From NCBI GenBank assembly GCA_003254925.1, contig QANZ01048453.1:34003-98002 (forward strand): 64,000 nt of DNA. The letters run 5' to 3'. Origin of the DNA: Chamaecrista fasciculata. Its lineage: Eukaryota > Streptophyta > Magnoliopsida > Fabales > Fabaceae. This document shows positions 46,153-57,500 of the stretch, one piece after another (within the stretch, counting starts at the first letter, position 1; each line of letters begins with the position of its first letter). Both the position numbers and the translations under genes were made by a program. The notes under the pieces were generated by a model. The model saw nothing but the letters and a program-made list of their open reading frames with translations. It did not search any database and was not told the DNA's origin.

Positions 46153-46582
46153 GGGTAAATTACACTTTGGTACCCTGTGGTTTGACCCTATTTCACTTTG
46201 GTACCCTGTGGTTTGAAACTTGACACTTTGGTACCCTGTGGTATTCTCCATTAACACTTTGGTACCCTTTGGAGCTATTTTGTAATTTTAACCATAACAA
46301 ATTTTGCAAAAATTACATATTGACCCCAAAAAATTTTCAAAAAATTATAAATAGGTCCCTGGATACATATTATATAGGGACTAAAATGAAAAATTTAAAA
46401 TTTTTTTGTGGTCAATATGTAATTTTAGTAAAATTTATTATGGTTAAAATTATAAAATAGCTCCAAAGGGTACCAAAGTGTTAATGGAGAATACCACAGG
46501 GTACCAAAGTGTCAAGTTTCAAACCACAGGGTACCAAAGTGAAATAGGGTCAAACCACAGGGTACCAAAGTGTAATTTACCC
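46153..46582. mobile_element. GGTACC-family MITE, 430 bp
   Basis: Starts GGGTAAATTACACTTTGG and ends with its reverse complement. Exact 9-bp duplication TAAAATATA at 46144-46152 and 46583-46591. The arms match those of the element at 9100-9355 almost base for base, but this copy keeps a loop of about 180 bp (46280-46455) that is itself an inverted repeat. Both arms look nearly undiverged, so the insertion is recent. Confidence 0.88.
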
Positions 46583-46591
46583 TAAAATATA

Positions 46592-47558
46592 TATAATTCT
46601 TGGAAGTTGAGATTTTACCACGTGGGTTCGGGTTTACGTCCAAATATAATATTGAGGATGAGTAAGAATTTATTTATTTGTACGATGATATATCACGAGC
46701 TGATCGCCCAATCATAAGACTTCTTTAAATGAGAGGTAAGTAATATATTACAGGTTGGTTGTTTACCTGGATTCACTTGTGGCCTGGTTGCACTGTCTTC
46801 TCATCACCCAGATGGATCGCCACCCACCTCCCTACAGTCACTATATCACGAATAATAGTATCTTGAGATTCGTGGGATCAATCATCTCCAAATTTCATAC
46901 CCGTCACTCACTCTTTTAATTGACTTCTCTTTGAAGTCTCTCTTTATAGATATCGCTAAAAGTACTAAAAAAAAGTTAGCTATTCTTTTTCTTTCACATT
47001 CTCTACTCTCTTATTCTAACTTAAGCGTCAAAGTGTCTTTGTAGGATTGTGAAGTCTTTTCCAGGTCTTTTACAATCTTCACTGTTCTAACAACCCCTCA
47101 ATAACAAAAATAAAGGCCCGGCTCGAATCTTGTTTATTATACAATATTTATAGTAATAAACATTTATTTTTATATATATAAAAAATGATAAATCTAAATA
47201 TTATATAGTGAGAAAATATAAAATTATAAGAATAAAATATTAAATATTACATACTAAAGTAATTTAATAATTTAATAATATATTTATATTAATGATTTAT
47301 TTTTTGTTTTTTATTTTTGATAGTTATAAATATAAAAAAATTGATAAAAATAAATTTTATATTAATAAAAAAATATTTTAAAAGTTTTTTTAGTCCAAAT
47401 CTAAAAATGAAGATTTGATTATTCACTAAATTTGAGAATATATTAATTTTGATACCTACTTATATTTGAGTGAGGATTATATATCTTTTATATACCTCAC
47501 ATTAGTTTGGTATAAGTATAACCATTTGTGATTCTCTCTAGAGACACTTTTGTTTAAG
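46592..47558. other. Intergenic DNA with a possible LTR remnant
   Basis: Segment 46680-47095 has less A+T and contains TTATTCTAACTTAAGCGTC and TCTTTGTAGGATTG, words typical of the U5 part of Ty3/Gypsy LTRs, and the TATA-like CTTTATAGATA. I cannot fix its ends. 47100-47400 is very AT-rich. No gene. Confidence 0.3.
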
Positions 47559-47855
47559 GCAAAACATCCTATCGTGCCCCCTAACGTTTGGGGTCAGTTT
47601 AAGGCAAATGATCAGAAATATGATTTTAAAGCAAATGACCAGAAATATGATTTTCGGCGGCTTGACAGTCATTTTTTCGTAAAATGGAGGTCGTCATTGA
47701 ATTCAGAAGGTCAAAAAACCTTGGAGTAAGAGTTTTCGTAGTTGTCAGGGCCGCCATGTATCTTGTCGGAAAGTTCGCCAGAGACTTGAGGGTTCAAAAC
47801 GGAACTTTGAGCAAATTTGAGGGACCAAAATAGGACTTTGGCCCAAAAAAAAATT
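47559..47855. repeat. Fragment of Mutator-like family (see 820-1739)
   Basis: Begins GGCAAAACATCCTATCGTGCC and CCTAACGTTTGGGGTCAG like the arm at 820, then 25-bp tandem units (GCAAATGACCAGAAATATGA twice, 47607-47655) and ends near GAGGGACCAAAATAGGACTTTGGCC. Only part of an element. Confidence 0.5.
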
Positions 47856-48204
47856 GAAGTTAGGGTATAAATGAGAGATTTCACCTATTTCATATTAAGG
47901 TTTGCTACCCCTCCTCGTGAGGAACCACCTCTCTCTTTCATGAGAGATTTCACCCTATTTCATATTAGTATTATCAGCGGCGCCTCCCAGCTTTGGCCTT
48001 CTGTGGCAGTGGTTTTCGGTGGTTGTCCTTCCAAGATCTGTGTGCTCTCTGCTCGTGTCCATGTGTTTTCTTCGGCGGGCTTTGTGGCAGGTTCTGGATC
48101 TGAGATCCCACGACGTCGATCTAGTTTGGTTTTCTTTTTTGTGTTTCTAATTCTTTAGATGATTGTAGCTTTAGTTGAATTCCTAGATCCGTTAACTTGA
48201 CAGT
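47856..48204 (+). other. Unidentified GC-richer segment
   Basis: The phrase TCATGAGAGATTTCACC/ATGAGAGATTTCACC with ATTTCATATTA repeats at 47868 and 47939. 47970-48140 is less AT-rich and open in one frame (47871-48158, 95 codons) without a known domain. It directly precedes a LINE tail and could be transduced or captured host DNA. Confidence 0.25.
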
Positions 48205-48400
48205 TGATTGTCTTGCCAATTTGTTTGACACGAAGATGGGTCCTCTTGGATGGGTAGCAAACCCCCACCTTTATCAGTTGATGTTTTGTCTAGTGTTTCT
48301 GTTGTTTCTAGGAAGGGATTGAATTATTTTGCTGTATTTTTGTTTGTACTAAGTTTAGTTTTGCTTTACTTTTAAATGAATTATTTTTTAGGAAAAAAAA
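48205..48400 (+). mobile_element. 5'-truncated LINE 3' end, copy B
   Basis: Close copy of 12322-12520 (GATTGTCTTGCCAATTTGTT, AAGATGGGTCCTCTTGGATG, TGATGTTTTGTCTAGTGTTT), ending in AGGAAAAAAAAAAC. The boundary at 48205 is set by the start of similarity. Confidence 0.6.
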
Positions 48401-48940
48401 AACAATGGACAAATGAGATCAAATATTAATTACTCTCTTGGTATATATTCAACCGACACATCAAAAGTAAGCATGAAATATTGAAATGTAAGTAATCTTT
48501 TAATGTTTTCAAATCAAAGTAAATATTCAATGATTTTTGCATATCAATAATCAACGGCTAAGTTAGGACCAAGTACAAAAGTGAAATATCAATTCACTCT
48601 TCACTCTTGAATTATTAGCATGTGCTAAATTGCTAATTAATTGTGATATTGAAAATAAAACAAGATCATTCTTGTAAGGCGAGAATAATGAGAGCGTGAA
48701 ATTTTCACTTTAGTAGAGAGAAATATGAATAAATGTTTTATAATTTGTTTGAAATGGACAAAATCTTTTTAATTTTATTTTATATGGAACTAAGAAGATT
48801 TTCAAACTTTGAAAGACGATGAAATGTCTCTTAAATTTTGATTTATTTGTAAAAGATTATTTATGTTACAACTTTTATTGGAAAAAGTCATTTTATTTTT
48901 AATTTTTTCGTTATTATTTCACAATAGAATTATGAAACTT

Positions 48941-48953
48941 TTTTTTTTGGTCT
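48941..48953 (-). mobile_element. 13-bp LINE-tail micro-insertion, older
   Basis: Eight T plus GGTCT between GAATTATGAAACTT (48927-48940) and GAATGATGCAACTT (48954-48967), 12 of 14 bases equal. The diverged flanks suggest an older event. Confidence 0.5.
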
Positions 48954-51234
48954 GAATGATGCAACTTATTATATTATACAATAAATTAAGTGGCATAATT
49001 TTTATTATTCTTAAATAATTTAATTATAAGAAACAATATAAGAAACTAGCTTTATGAACCAATCAATCAAATAGTAAAGATTGAAGATTATGTCACTTCA
49101 TTTGTTGCATGATACAACAAGTTTTTGTTTTTATAAACAAGAAAAATATATTAGATAAAAGCTAAATGACACTTACGAGTTACGACCATTAAGAAATTTC
49201 AAAATTGAAATAACGTAACAGAAGGAGCATAAAAGGTAAATCTTGTTAGACTATTGGACGATTGCGCATAAATAAGTCTTATACGAAAGATATTTTAAGG
49301 AAGAATTGATCCTATAAGGAATAAATCCCGAGGATGAAAATCATCACAAAATGTGTTGTCAACGAACGGTTTACCATCATACTCACTATTGATCAAGAAA
49401 GGAATCACTATGCCAACTGTAGATGTCATCAACTTCCACTCATACTTACTAATAAAGTCCGAAAACATGATCAAAAGATGAGAGGCATCAGCTTCACACC
49501 AAAGATGCGGCAAACTTTGCTAAATATTCAAAACTAGAAAAACATAATTAGACCAGACAAGAAAACCACAAGGGGACTGAGATATGAGTTTATTGAAGAA
49601 AAAAGAGAAGCGAGGAACACGATCTGAAGCTAGAGAAAAATACGACTGAAGCCGAAAAGAAACACGACCCGAAGGCAGTAAAACCATGACCATTAGCGGT
49701 CTATCATAGGCTTATTTATTTTACAATATCTAAGTTTAAGATTAAGTCAAAATGAAATGTAATAATGATAATAATAATTAAATAATAATAAAATAAGAAA
49801 AAAAAAACTCAATTTTGCATCAAAATAAAGAATTGCTTTTATCTATATTAAGAGTTAGGGGGAATCTTCATTAAAAAAATTAAGAACTCTTTTATCATTT
49901 TAATTTTTTTTAAAAAAATACACAATAATTATATCTGAAAAAACTATTGTCACAATCAATCTATGAAGTTACATTTTTAAAATGTATATTTCAAAAAAAA
50001 AAAGTTAAAAAACTGTAAAGTATGACATGAAATTAATTCTAGGGCGAAAAGTGTGAACTTAGTTGACAAATTGCAGTTCGAAAAATGTCTGGCTTTCATT
50101 GGCTGTACATGTCAAGAAAAAGACAAAATTAACGATAGTCGTTTATAGAGTAATAATAAAATATAATTCATTGGATAAGTAGGATATTGACAATTAAGAT
50201 ATTTATTTCCTTTTTGTTTTGACCAAATTGACCTTGTTTGAAATAACTACCAGTGCAACTAACTGTCGTCGTAGTCGTAGGATTTACATATACCCTTGAC
50301 TACATTTGACTGTTTTTTGTGTTATATTTGGGATGCCTCGTCTTAAACTCTTAATGATTAAGATATACTAATTATATACAAAACTAATTAATAAACATTG
50401 ATTAGAATCGATTTACCCAAAAGAGACATTGATTGGCCGCAGAAATTGCCTATAATATAATTAATTAACTTTCACAAATGATAATTTCTCTTTCTTTCAC
50501 ATGTAGTACAAATACACTTATAGCGCATTTTGTCTTTGTGTCTATAAGATGCTTATTCACTAGAACACGCCTAATGACTAATTTCTCAGGTGCTGTGAGA
50601 CCCAAAATTAGAGGTGACTCTATCAACATATGACGCTCTATTTCTATTCCTCCAAGGATTGAACCCGATAAGAGATGGTTAAGGGAACACATATCATTTA
50701 TTTTCTATGCAACACCATGTTGGTATTTCTAGCACATTTTATATTATTTATATGATCGTGTCTTGATAAACATGATTAATAAAATATTTTTAAATAAATA
50801 ATTTACCAACAAAAATATGATGACTTAATGCTTTAATATATTTGCTCTCTAAATATGTTAATTTCCCCCTCCCGGCCATTATGGGTTAAAGTATAGTTAT
50901 TTCACATAAATTATCTTTATAAAGCATTCTCGTATCTACTCAAAAAATCCTTGAAATAAATTAGGTAAAGAATTTATAAATAAAAAATATTTGATCAAAT
51001 ATTTAAATTAATTTTATATGTATAGATTATATTTTAAATATTTCAAATATAACATTTCTTTTTTTCTTTTCATTAAATTGGTCATGTCTGTAGCATTCAT
51101 TTCTATTTTTTTTAACAAGTATATATAAGTACTTGGAAAGAGTAAATTATAGGTGGTCCCTTCCTATCGATCGAGTTCTCACATTTAGATGTGGGTGAGG
51201 GCTTGTGAAATACAAGATAAGGTTATGGTACTTT

Positions 51235-51253
51235 TTTTTTTTTGGCCTGAAAA
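51235..51253 (-). mobile_element. 19-bp LINE-tail micro-insertion
   Basis: Nine T plus GGCCTGAAAA between exact 12-bp copies of TTATGGTACTTT (51223-51234 and 51254-51265). Confidence 0.7.
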
Positions 51254-52330
51254 TTATGGTACTTTAATTGTGGGGAAGCCATATATAAGGAAATAGAGAC
51301 CAAAATATGTGTGAACATCTAAAAATGTTATACTAAAAAAATTAATGTGTGTAAAGATTTAAAAACATGTCTAACGTGTAAAGTTGAAGTAGCTCATTAT
51401 TTGTACTTTTGGAAGTTATCCGTAAAATAACAATAATGTTATATTTAATTTAGTTGAGGTAGTTCAATTTAAACATTTACCCTTATGTCGTCGATCATAT
51501 AACATATAACTATATACTTATCGAATAAACTTCAAGATATATAAATCAATGAGATTTTTTCTTCTAAAATCGAATAAACGTTAATATATACATATATATA
51601 TATAGTACAAAAAGTCTTAGCTGTAAGATACCCTACTCTGTTTCTCTTGGTAGTACGTGTTGCCTTAATTTAGAAGTTGAAATGTTGAATGGCAGTTAGG
51701 TTATGTATGGATAAGAAGAGCCATGAATATATGATAAGGTTATTTCTCATCAAAGGCTGACACGATATCTTATCACCATCAAATTTAAATTGAGGAAACC
51801 TACTATTTGGTCCTTTTCTTTTCTAAGTCAATGATTTGGTCTTTCATTTATTGAAATAGACTACTCAGTCCCTCATTTATTATAATCGTCAAGTATTTAA
51901 TCCCTAAGTTAGAATCCGTTAAATTATTTGATGACGTAGACGTTAAATGCTTACATGGAACCGTTAAATGCCATTTTAGCATCCTATACATGTAAACGAA
52001 TCGAACTAGACTAACAAACATAATTAAACAGGTCTAAAATTGAGTCAGACCCAAATATTTATATTATACGTAAAGCTTCCATAAGTCATAAACTATTGAA
52101 GTATCCCCAAATCTCGAATTTCTTACATGCATATACGATGACGATGACGATGACGACGACGAAGAAAAAGCCACCGTCAAAGAGGGCCGCCTCATTCCGA
52201 ATCAGAGTGTGGAAGAAAACCCTAAACGTGTTGCATACCATATGATACAAGATAGAAAGAGGAAATGTTGGGATGTTAAAATTTTTTACTAAATCATTTT
52301 TTTAATTAATTGTTGGAATAGTCTTCATCT

Positions 52331-52444
52331 TTTTTTTTTTTTTTATGATAAAAAGGGGCTAAAATGCCCAGAATAGAGAAACAAAAGAAAATTAAGAACA
52401 AGCAAAGCGAGGGGTAGAAACCCTTAAGATGTCATGCAGAATAC
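52331..52444 (-). mobile_element. 5'-truncated LINE 3' end
   Basis: On the minus strand a 3' UTR-like segment (CTTTTGTTTCTCTATTCTGG, ATTTTAGCCCC) ends in a run of A (poly-T at about 52330-52345 on the plus strand). No target duplication resolved. Confidence 0.4.
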
Positions 52445-53159
52445 TAAGGGTGTGTTTGGATTATAAGTATGTAATGAAATGATGATTTTATGTAATGAAA
52501 TGGTAATGAGAAAATTATGTAATGAAAATGGTGTTTGGATTAGTTTGAGATGTAATGTAAAAAATAGGATGTGAAATTATGAAAAAGGGTATGTAATGAT
52601 TGTGGTTGGTTGAAATAATTATATGGGTTTTTTTTTAAATTGTATAGGGGTAGAATTTGATAATTAATAATGGAATGAGATAGAAATAAAAAAAGTGATA
52701 TTTTGACTTTTTGGTTGTGGTGGTTATGAAATGAAATGGTAATGAAATTGTCTTGGAATTTGTGCTAAAGGTGAATATTTGTAATGAAGGTTGGAGTTGC
52801 TTTATGTAATGAAATGAAATGACCAAAATGTAAATAACATAGAAATTTTAAAAACCTTCTATTTGGTCCACGATTTTATATCGATCCAACGAATTAGTCC
52901 TTACGAAGGGAAATGTATGTCTCGACCCATAAAAAAACGTATTCATCAATAATTTGGTCTCTCTTTCAATTTCAATGGCCAAAAAATAAATTTAGGGACC
53001 AAAATAGAATAATCTTTAAAAATTTATGGACCAAATAATTTATCTTTAACAAACAACAAATTATTATGCAGAATTTGATAAATAATTTCAACGGTGTAGG
53101 TACATAAAAAAAAGATAATTATTTGAAAAAAAATATCTGAAAGATTACTGTTTTTTAAT

Positions 53160-54115
53160 TTTTATACTACAAAAAATATTACTTATATATATACTAGCTG
53201 ATACATCACTATTTGGGCGTACGCCTAAATGGCCCTCGAACCAGGCATCTTCTCCCCTGCAAACCTGGCAAGGCGCACTCGAGCCAATCGCGTGCCCCTC
53301 TGCACACTTAGGGACGGTCGTGATCCATCCAACGTCGTGGCGCGCGCCGTCGGATTAAACACGCAATCACCTACGACTGCCTTGCTCCGCAATCCGCGCT
53401 GGTGGAGATCGTGAGCCACAGACTTAGTCATACCCACGTTCTCCAGTTGTCTGGCGCCCTCCTAGTAACGCAACACGCAATCACCCACGATTGCCTTGTC
53501 CCGCAAATCTCGGTCTCCACCACTTTCGCTGGTGGAGATCGTGCCTGACTAGTGACTACGTGGTGCGCCCCGCGCGCTGGCCACCACTCTCACTCTGTTC
53601 TATAAATAGAGCTCAACCCAGCAGACAAAGGTTAGCTACTTCTCACCTTTCAAAATTCTCTTGCTCTCACATCTCTCATTTTCTAACTTGAACGTCGGAG
53701 TATTCTTCGCAGGGCCCCCCTGTGAAGTTCTTGTAGGTACTTGGACGATCAACTTGCTCTTGCAGCCCACACTTGTTGAACTAGGTAAGTCTGACCATTT
53801 TCGAGTTTATCACTAGCGAAGGGACGAAAATGTATATTTGAATTATATATATTTTTTAATTTCGTTTTTCAGTTGTTGCACTACCAAAAATATTACTCAT
53901 ATATATACTGGAGAAGGGATCAACATGTATATTTTTTTTGTATGAATTATACTTTTTTTTTCATTACCAGTTTTGAATTTTCTTTTGAATATGGTACACT
54001 AGAAAAAAATATTATTCATACATATACTAGATGAGGGATCAAAATGTAAATTTTTGGGGATTGAATTATATATTTTTTCCTTTTGTTGTTTTGAAATTTT
54101 GTTTTTATATTTTTA
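53160..54115. repeat. Three-copy ~118-bp tandem repeat split by an LTR
   Basis: TACTACAAAAAATATTACTT (53165), CACTACCAAAAATATTACTC (53879) and CACTAGAAAAAAATATTATT (53997) each precede a CATATATATACTAG-like segment and GGGA-CAA-ATGTA. The second and third are 118 bp apart; the first is separated by the solo LTR. Confidence 0.6.
53199..53812 (+). mobile_element. Solo LTR, 614 bp, Ty3/Gypsy-like
   Basis: Begins TGATACATCA and ends GAGTTTATCA with TGATA/TATCA symmetry. Exact 5-bp duplication CTAGC at 53194-53198 and 53813-53817. A strong TATA (TCTATAAATAGAGC, about 53599) is followed by AACTTGAACGTCGGAGTATT and a GGGCCCCCC segment as in Gypsy LTRs. Its high GC makes it the most conspicuous composition change in the region; the short frames across it are not genes. 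Confidence 0.85.
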
Positions 54116-54554
54116 TTAGAATATAGGTAATAAATGAGGGAGAGAGGGGGTGAGTAAGAAAAAGAGGAAAAAAAAATAAGAAGAAATGATGAGTGGAGAG
54201 AGAAAGTTGTAAGTGTAATAAATGAGGATATTGAAAATTACTATTTTGCTAAATAGTTTTTTTTATATTTGTATTATAGTATAGGCAATTATAGATATTG
54301 GAGTAGGGGTATGTTAGTAATTGAGTATGAAAAATATAATGAAATGATGTTGTAATGAAATGATATTTTTGTAATGACTTTATAATTGGGAAACAAACAG
54401 TCATGTTACACTGTAGCTCAAGTTATGTATTAAAAATGGGGATAATGAGTTTCCAATGATGTTGTAAATGGGAAATAAACACACCCTAAGACTCAATCCA
54501 ATCAGCGCACACGTTAATTAATTTTTTTTTTGAATCAACCAACAAGGCCTAAAC

Positions 54555-57500
54555 TTAAAGAAAGCAGAAGAAGCCGGGCAAAAAATCAGCAATTCCCGGG
54601 AACAGCTCACGCAGATCAATCTTTTGCGGACACTCCATCAGCTGCCAACGACCGCGATTCCGATTGGTCAAATTTGATATATCCATGATCAAGAGTTCCT
54701 GCTCATAGTTGGTGCATGAAAACTTATCCTTGTGAACAACAGGTTTGGGGATGAGAATATTGATGTCTTTTGCTTCCTTCGAGTTAAGGGCTTCCAAAGC
54801 TTTCCGAATTCCAACCAATGTTGTCGTCAAAATGGGTTTGGATGACGCTTCACAGAAATAGCAATCCAGGATCGGGAAATTTCCGTCAAAGTGGAACATT
54901 CCAACAATGTTTTTGCACTTATGTTTGCTCCTGAGCCAGGCACAGAAGTAATTAAAGTTCGGGGAATGCAAAATATGGTTGTAGATTCGCCGAGGGGGAT
55001 TGTCAGTATTTTTCCGAGTGCTGAAGATGAAGTTCTTCTGGGAGGTGTAAGCCTTGAGGTCTTTCCAGCTTTTGATAATATCCCCATGGTTTGGATTAAT
55101 TCCTTGGAATCTTACCTTGTTACGGTGATTGTATATACACCAAGCGAAGGTGAGGATGTCCATGAAGAGATCATTGCTGAGGCTGTTATGACAGACGCGC
55201 GAGAGGAGTGCGACGATCCATTGAGAGAAACCCATATGGGAAAAAGCATCAGTCTTTATTGCCAGTGGCGAGCCAAACCAGGCAGCTCTAGAGAGCGGGC
55301 AGTTGAGGAAAAGATGATCATCATCCTCATTGGAGTTGCAACCAAAGGCACACGTGGCATCAATGTTGAAATGCTTTTTGAGAAGGTTTACTCCTAGAGG
55401 GAGGGCATTGTTGATGCATTTCCATCCAAACAGCTTTATCTTAGGCAACCCCTGGATTTTCCAAAACTCTTTCCAAGGTAGTGTCGAATGGTTACCTTGA
55501 TGGGCGTTAATAGAGTTGTCATAAGCATCCTTAACCGTGTACACACCCCTAGTGTTTTTTGTCCAGACAATCCTGTCACCAATCCCTGTATGTGAGGTGG
55601 GCATGGAGAGGATATGGTTTGCTTTGTCTTCATTGTAGATACTACAAACCCGTGCGGAATCCCAGTCTCCGTGGGGGCCTATGAGTTGGGAAACTTTAGA
55701 GATGGTTCCGGGGTCGTGGTCTGGTGTAATCCAAAGCGGATCATTGATGTTGATGCTTTGACCATTGCCAATTCTCCAGGAGCAATCTTGGATTATTTCA
55801 TTGATCTTTTTGCAAATAGGTCTTGCTAGAGGGGAGGCTTGAGCGCTACTGAAGGTATAGACACCGTTTCTAGTTTTCAGGTATTTAGCATGGTAAACTC
55901 TAGATAGAAGGCAGTCTCTGTTACTTATAATTCGCCACGCTTGTCTTCCCAGCATCGCATTGTTAAACTCACTCATCCTTTTAATACCTAGTCCCCCAAG
56001 ATGAATCGGGCGGCAGATGGAATGCCAATCCTTCATGTGCGGAGCTTTACCACCGTTGTGGTTCCCCCAGAAGAAATTGTTCAGAAGAGTATCACATTTA
56101 TGTGCTTCTTTTTCTGTCATTTTGAAGTATGACAGATGGTACAAAGGCATGGAGGATAAAACTGATTTGATAAGCACGATTCTAGCCGCCTGAGATAGAA
56201 ACTTAGTTTTCCAACCTTCAAGTTTATGTTGAAGTTGCTCATAAAGAACCTCAAAAATCTTCCTGCTTCTAGGCGCTTCATCAACAAAGCTGCCAAGATA
56301 CTTCTGGAAGCTTTCTACCCCTTTGAAGTTGGTTGCTTTAGTCATCATTTTCTTAAAGCGATTTGGCGTGTTGGGACTAAACGTGATCTCCGACTTCTGT
56401 GGGTTAATATAAAGCCCCGAAAGTCTTCCAAAACGATCGAAAGTATCTCTGAAGCATTTGATCGTTTCAAGATCAGCTTTTGTGAAAAGCAGGATATCGT
56501 CTGCATAGATAAGATGATTAATTGGTGGTGCCTGTCTTGCAACTTTGATACCCTTGAGGCTCCCTTCATTTTGGGCTTTGAAAAGAAGCCCAGACAGGAC
56601 ATTCATGCAGAGAATGAAGAGGTACGGGGAGAGTGGGTCTCCCTGACGCAACCCAGCCTTAGGGTTAAAACAGGGCGACGTGGCCCCATTTATTTGAACA
56701 TTAAATGAGACTGTTGAAACACATTGCATAATGAGATTTGTCCAGTGGTCTGGGAAACCAATAGTGGTGAGCACAGCATTGAGGAAGTCCCATGAAATCT
56801 TGTCATAGGCTTTCTGGAGGTCGATCTTAATACTTGCACAGTAAAATTTACCTTTTTTATGTCGCCTGATGTAGCGCAAAACTTCATGGGCCAGAAGGAC
56901 ATTGTCAGTGATTGATCGCCCTTTAGCAAACGCACTCTGAAAGGGGGTGATTAGGTCTTGCATAATATCTTGGAGTCTGTTAGTGAGGACTTTAGAGATT
57001 ATCTTGTAAGTGACATCGCATAGACTGATGGGCCTAAAGTCCTTGAAGGAGGTCTGAGAGTCCCCTTTTGGAATAAGCACAATAGTTGTTTGATTCATGG
57101 CCCGTAGCATGTGTCCTGAGTTTAGGAAAGAAGCAACCATCTGAATGATGTCATTGCCCACTATTGGCCAGAAGTGTTGATAGAAAATAGCTGGCATTCC
57201 ATCTGGTCCTGGTGCTTTGTGTCCATCCATATCAAAAACTGCGTTCTCTATTTCCATCCTCGTAAAAGGTTTGTTCAGAATACTCAGCTGGTTGTCAGAG
57301 AGATGCGTGATACCAGCTTCCTCGATGCAGTTCTTCATAACTTCCAAATCAACTGCTGGTGGGTGGTCAAACAGATTGGAAAAGTAATCCTTGGCAGAGT
57401 CGAGGATGTTTCTAGTGCCTTTTATCCAGTCCCCACTTTGGTTTTGGATGGAAAGAATACGGTTTCTTCCACGCCTGGATTTCACGACAGTGTGGAAGTA

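Larger units (their letters stand above)
48401..52330. other. Long AT-rich intergenic region
   Basis: No convincing gene in nearly 4 kb. 49280-49690 is somewhat less AT-rich; a 72-codon minus frame there (49513-49295) has no domain I know. 50465-50692 (minus, 75 codons) likewise. At 52138-52245 a GATGAC run starts a 35-codon basic frame (MTMTMTTTKKKPPSKRAASF), unsupported otherwise. 51785-51970 is a single arm of the GAGTAAAC-type repeats. Micro-insertions lie at 48941 and 51235. Confidence 0.4.
52448..54486. mobile_element. PIF/Harbinger-like element, TAA duplication, with nested solo LTR
   Basis: Left end GGGTGTGTTTGGATTA and right end GGGAAATAAACACACCC are inverted relatives; the trinucleotide TAA flanks both (52445-52447 and 54487-54489), the duplication type of PIF/Harbinger. 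Both ends are rich in GTAATGAAATGA words. A solo LTR (53199-53812) and a small tandem repeat lie inside; without the LTR it is about 1.4 kb. No transposase frame. Confidence 0.75.

Noticed and set aside
52138-52245. 35-codon basic peptide gene
   Set aside because: Starts in a GATGAC repeat, has no promoter signals, and does not match a small-peptide family I know.
53221-53700. Short GC-rich host gene
   Set aside because: The block lies inside a solo LTR with exact 5-bp duplication, and the overlapping frames on both strands are short and unlike proteins.
54891-55397. 168-codon plus-strand frame opposite LINE ORF2
   Set aside because: It mirrors the ORF2 coding strand and has no domain; same for the other plus-strand frames at 56226, 57174 and 58483.
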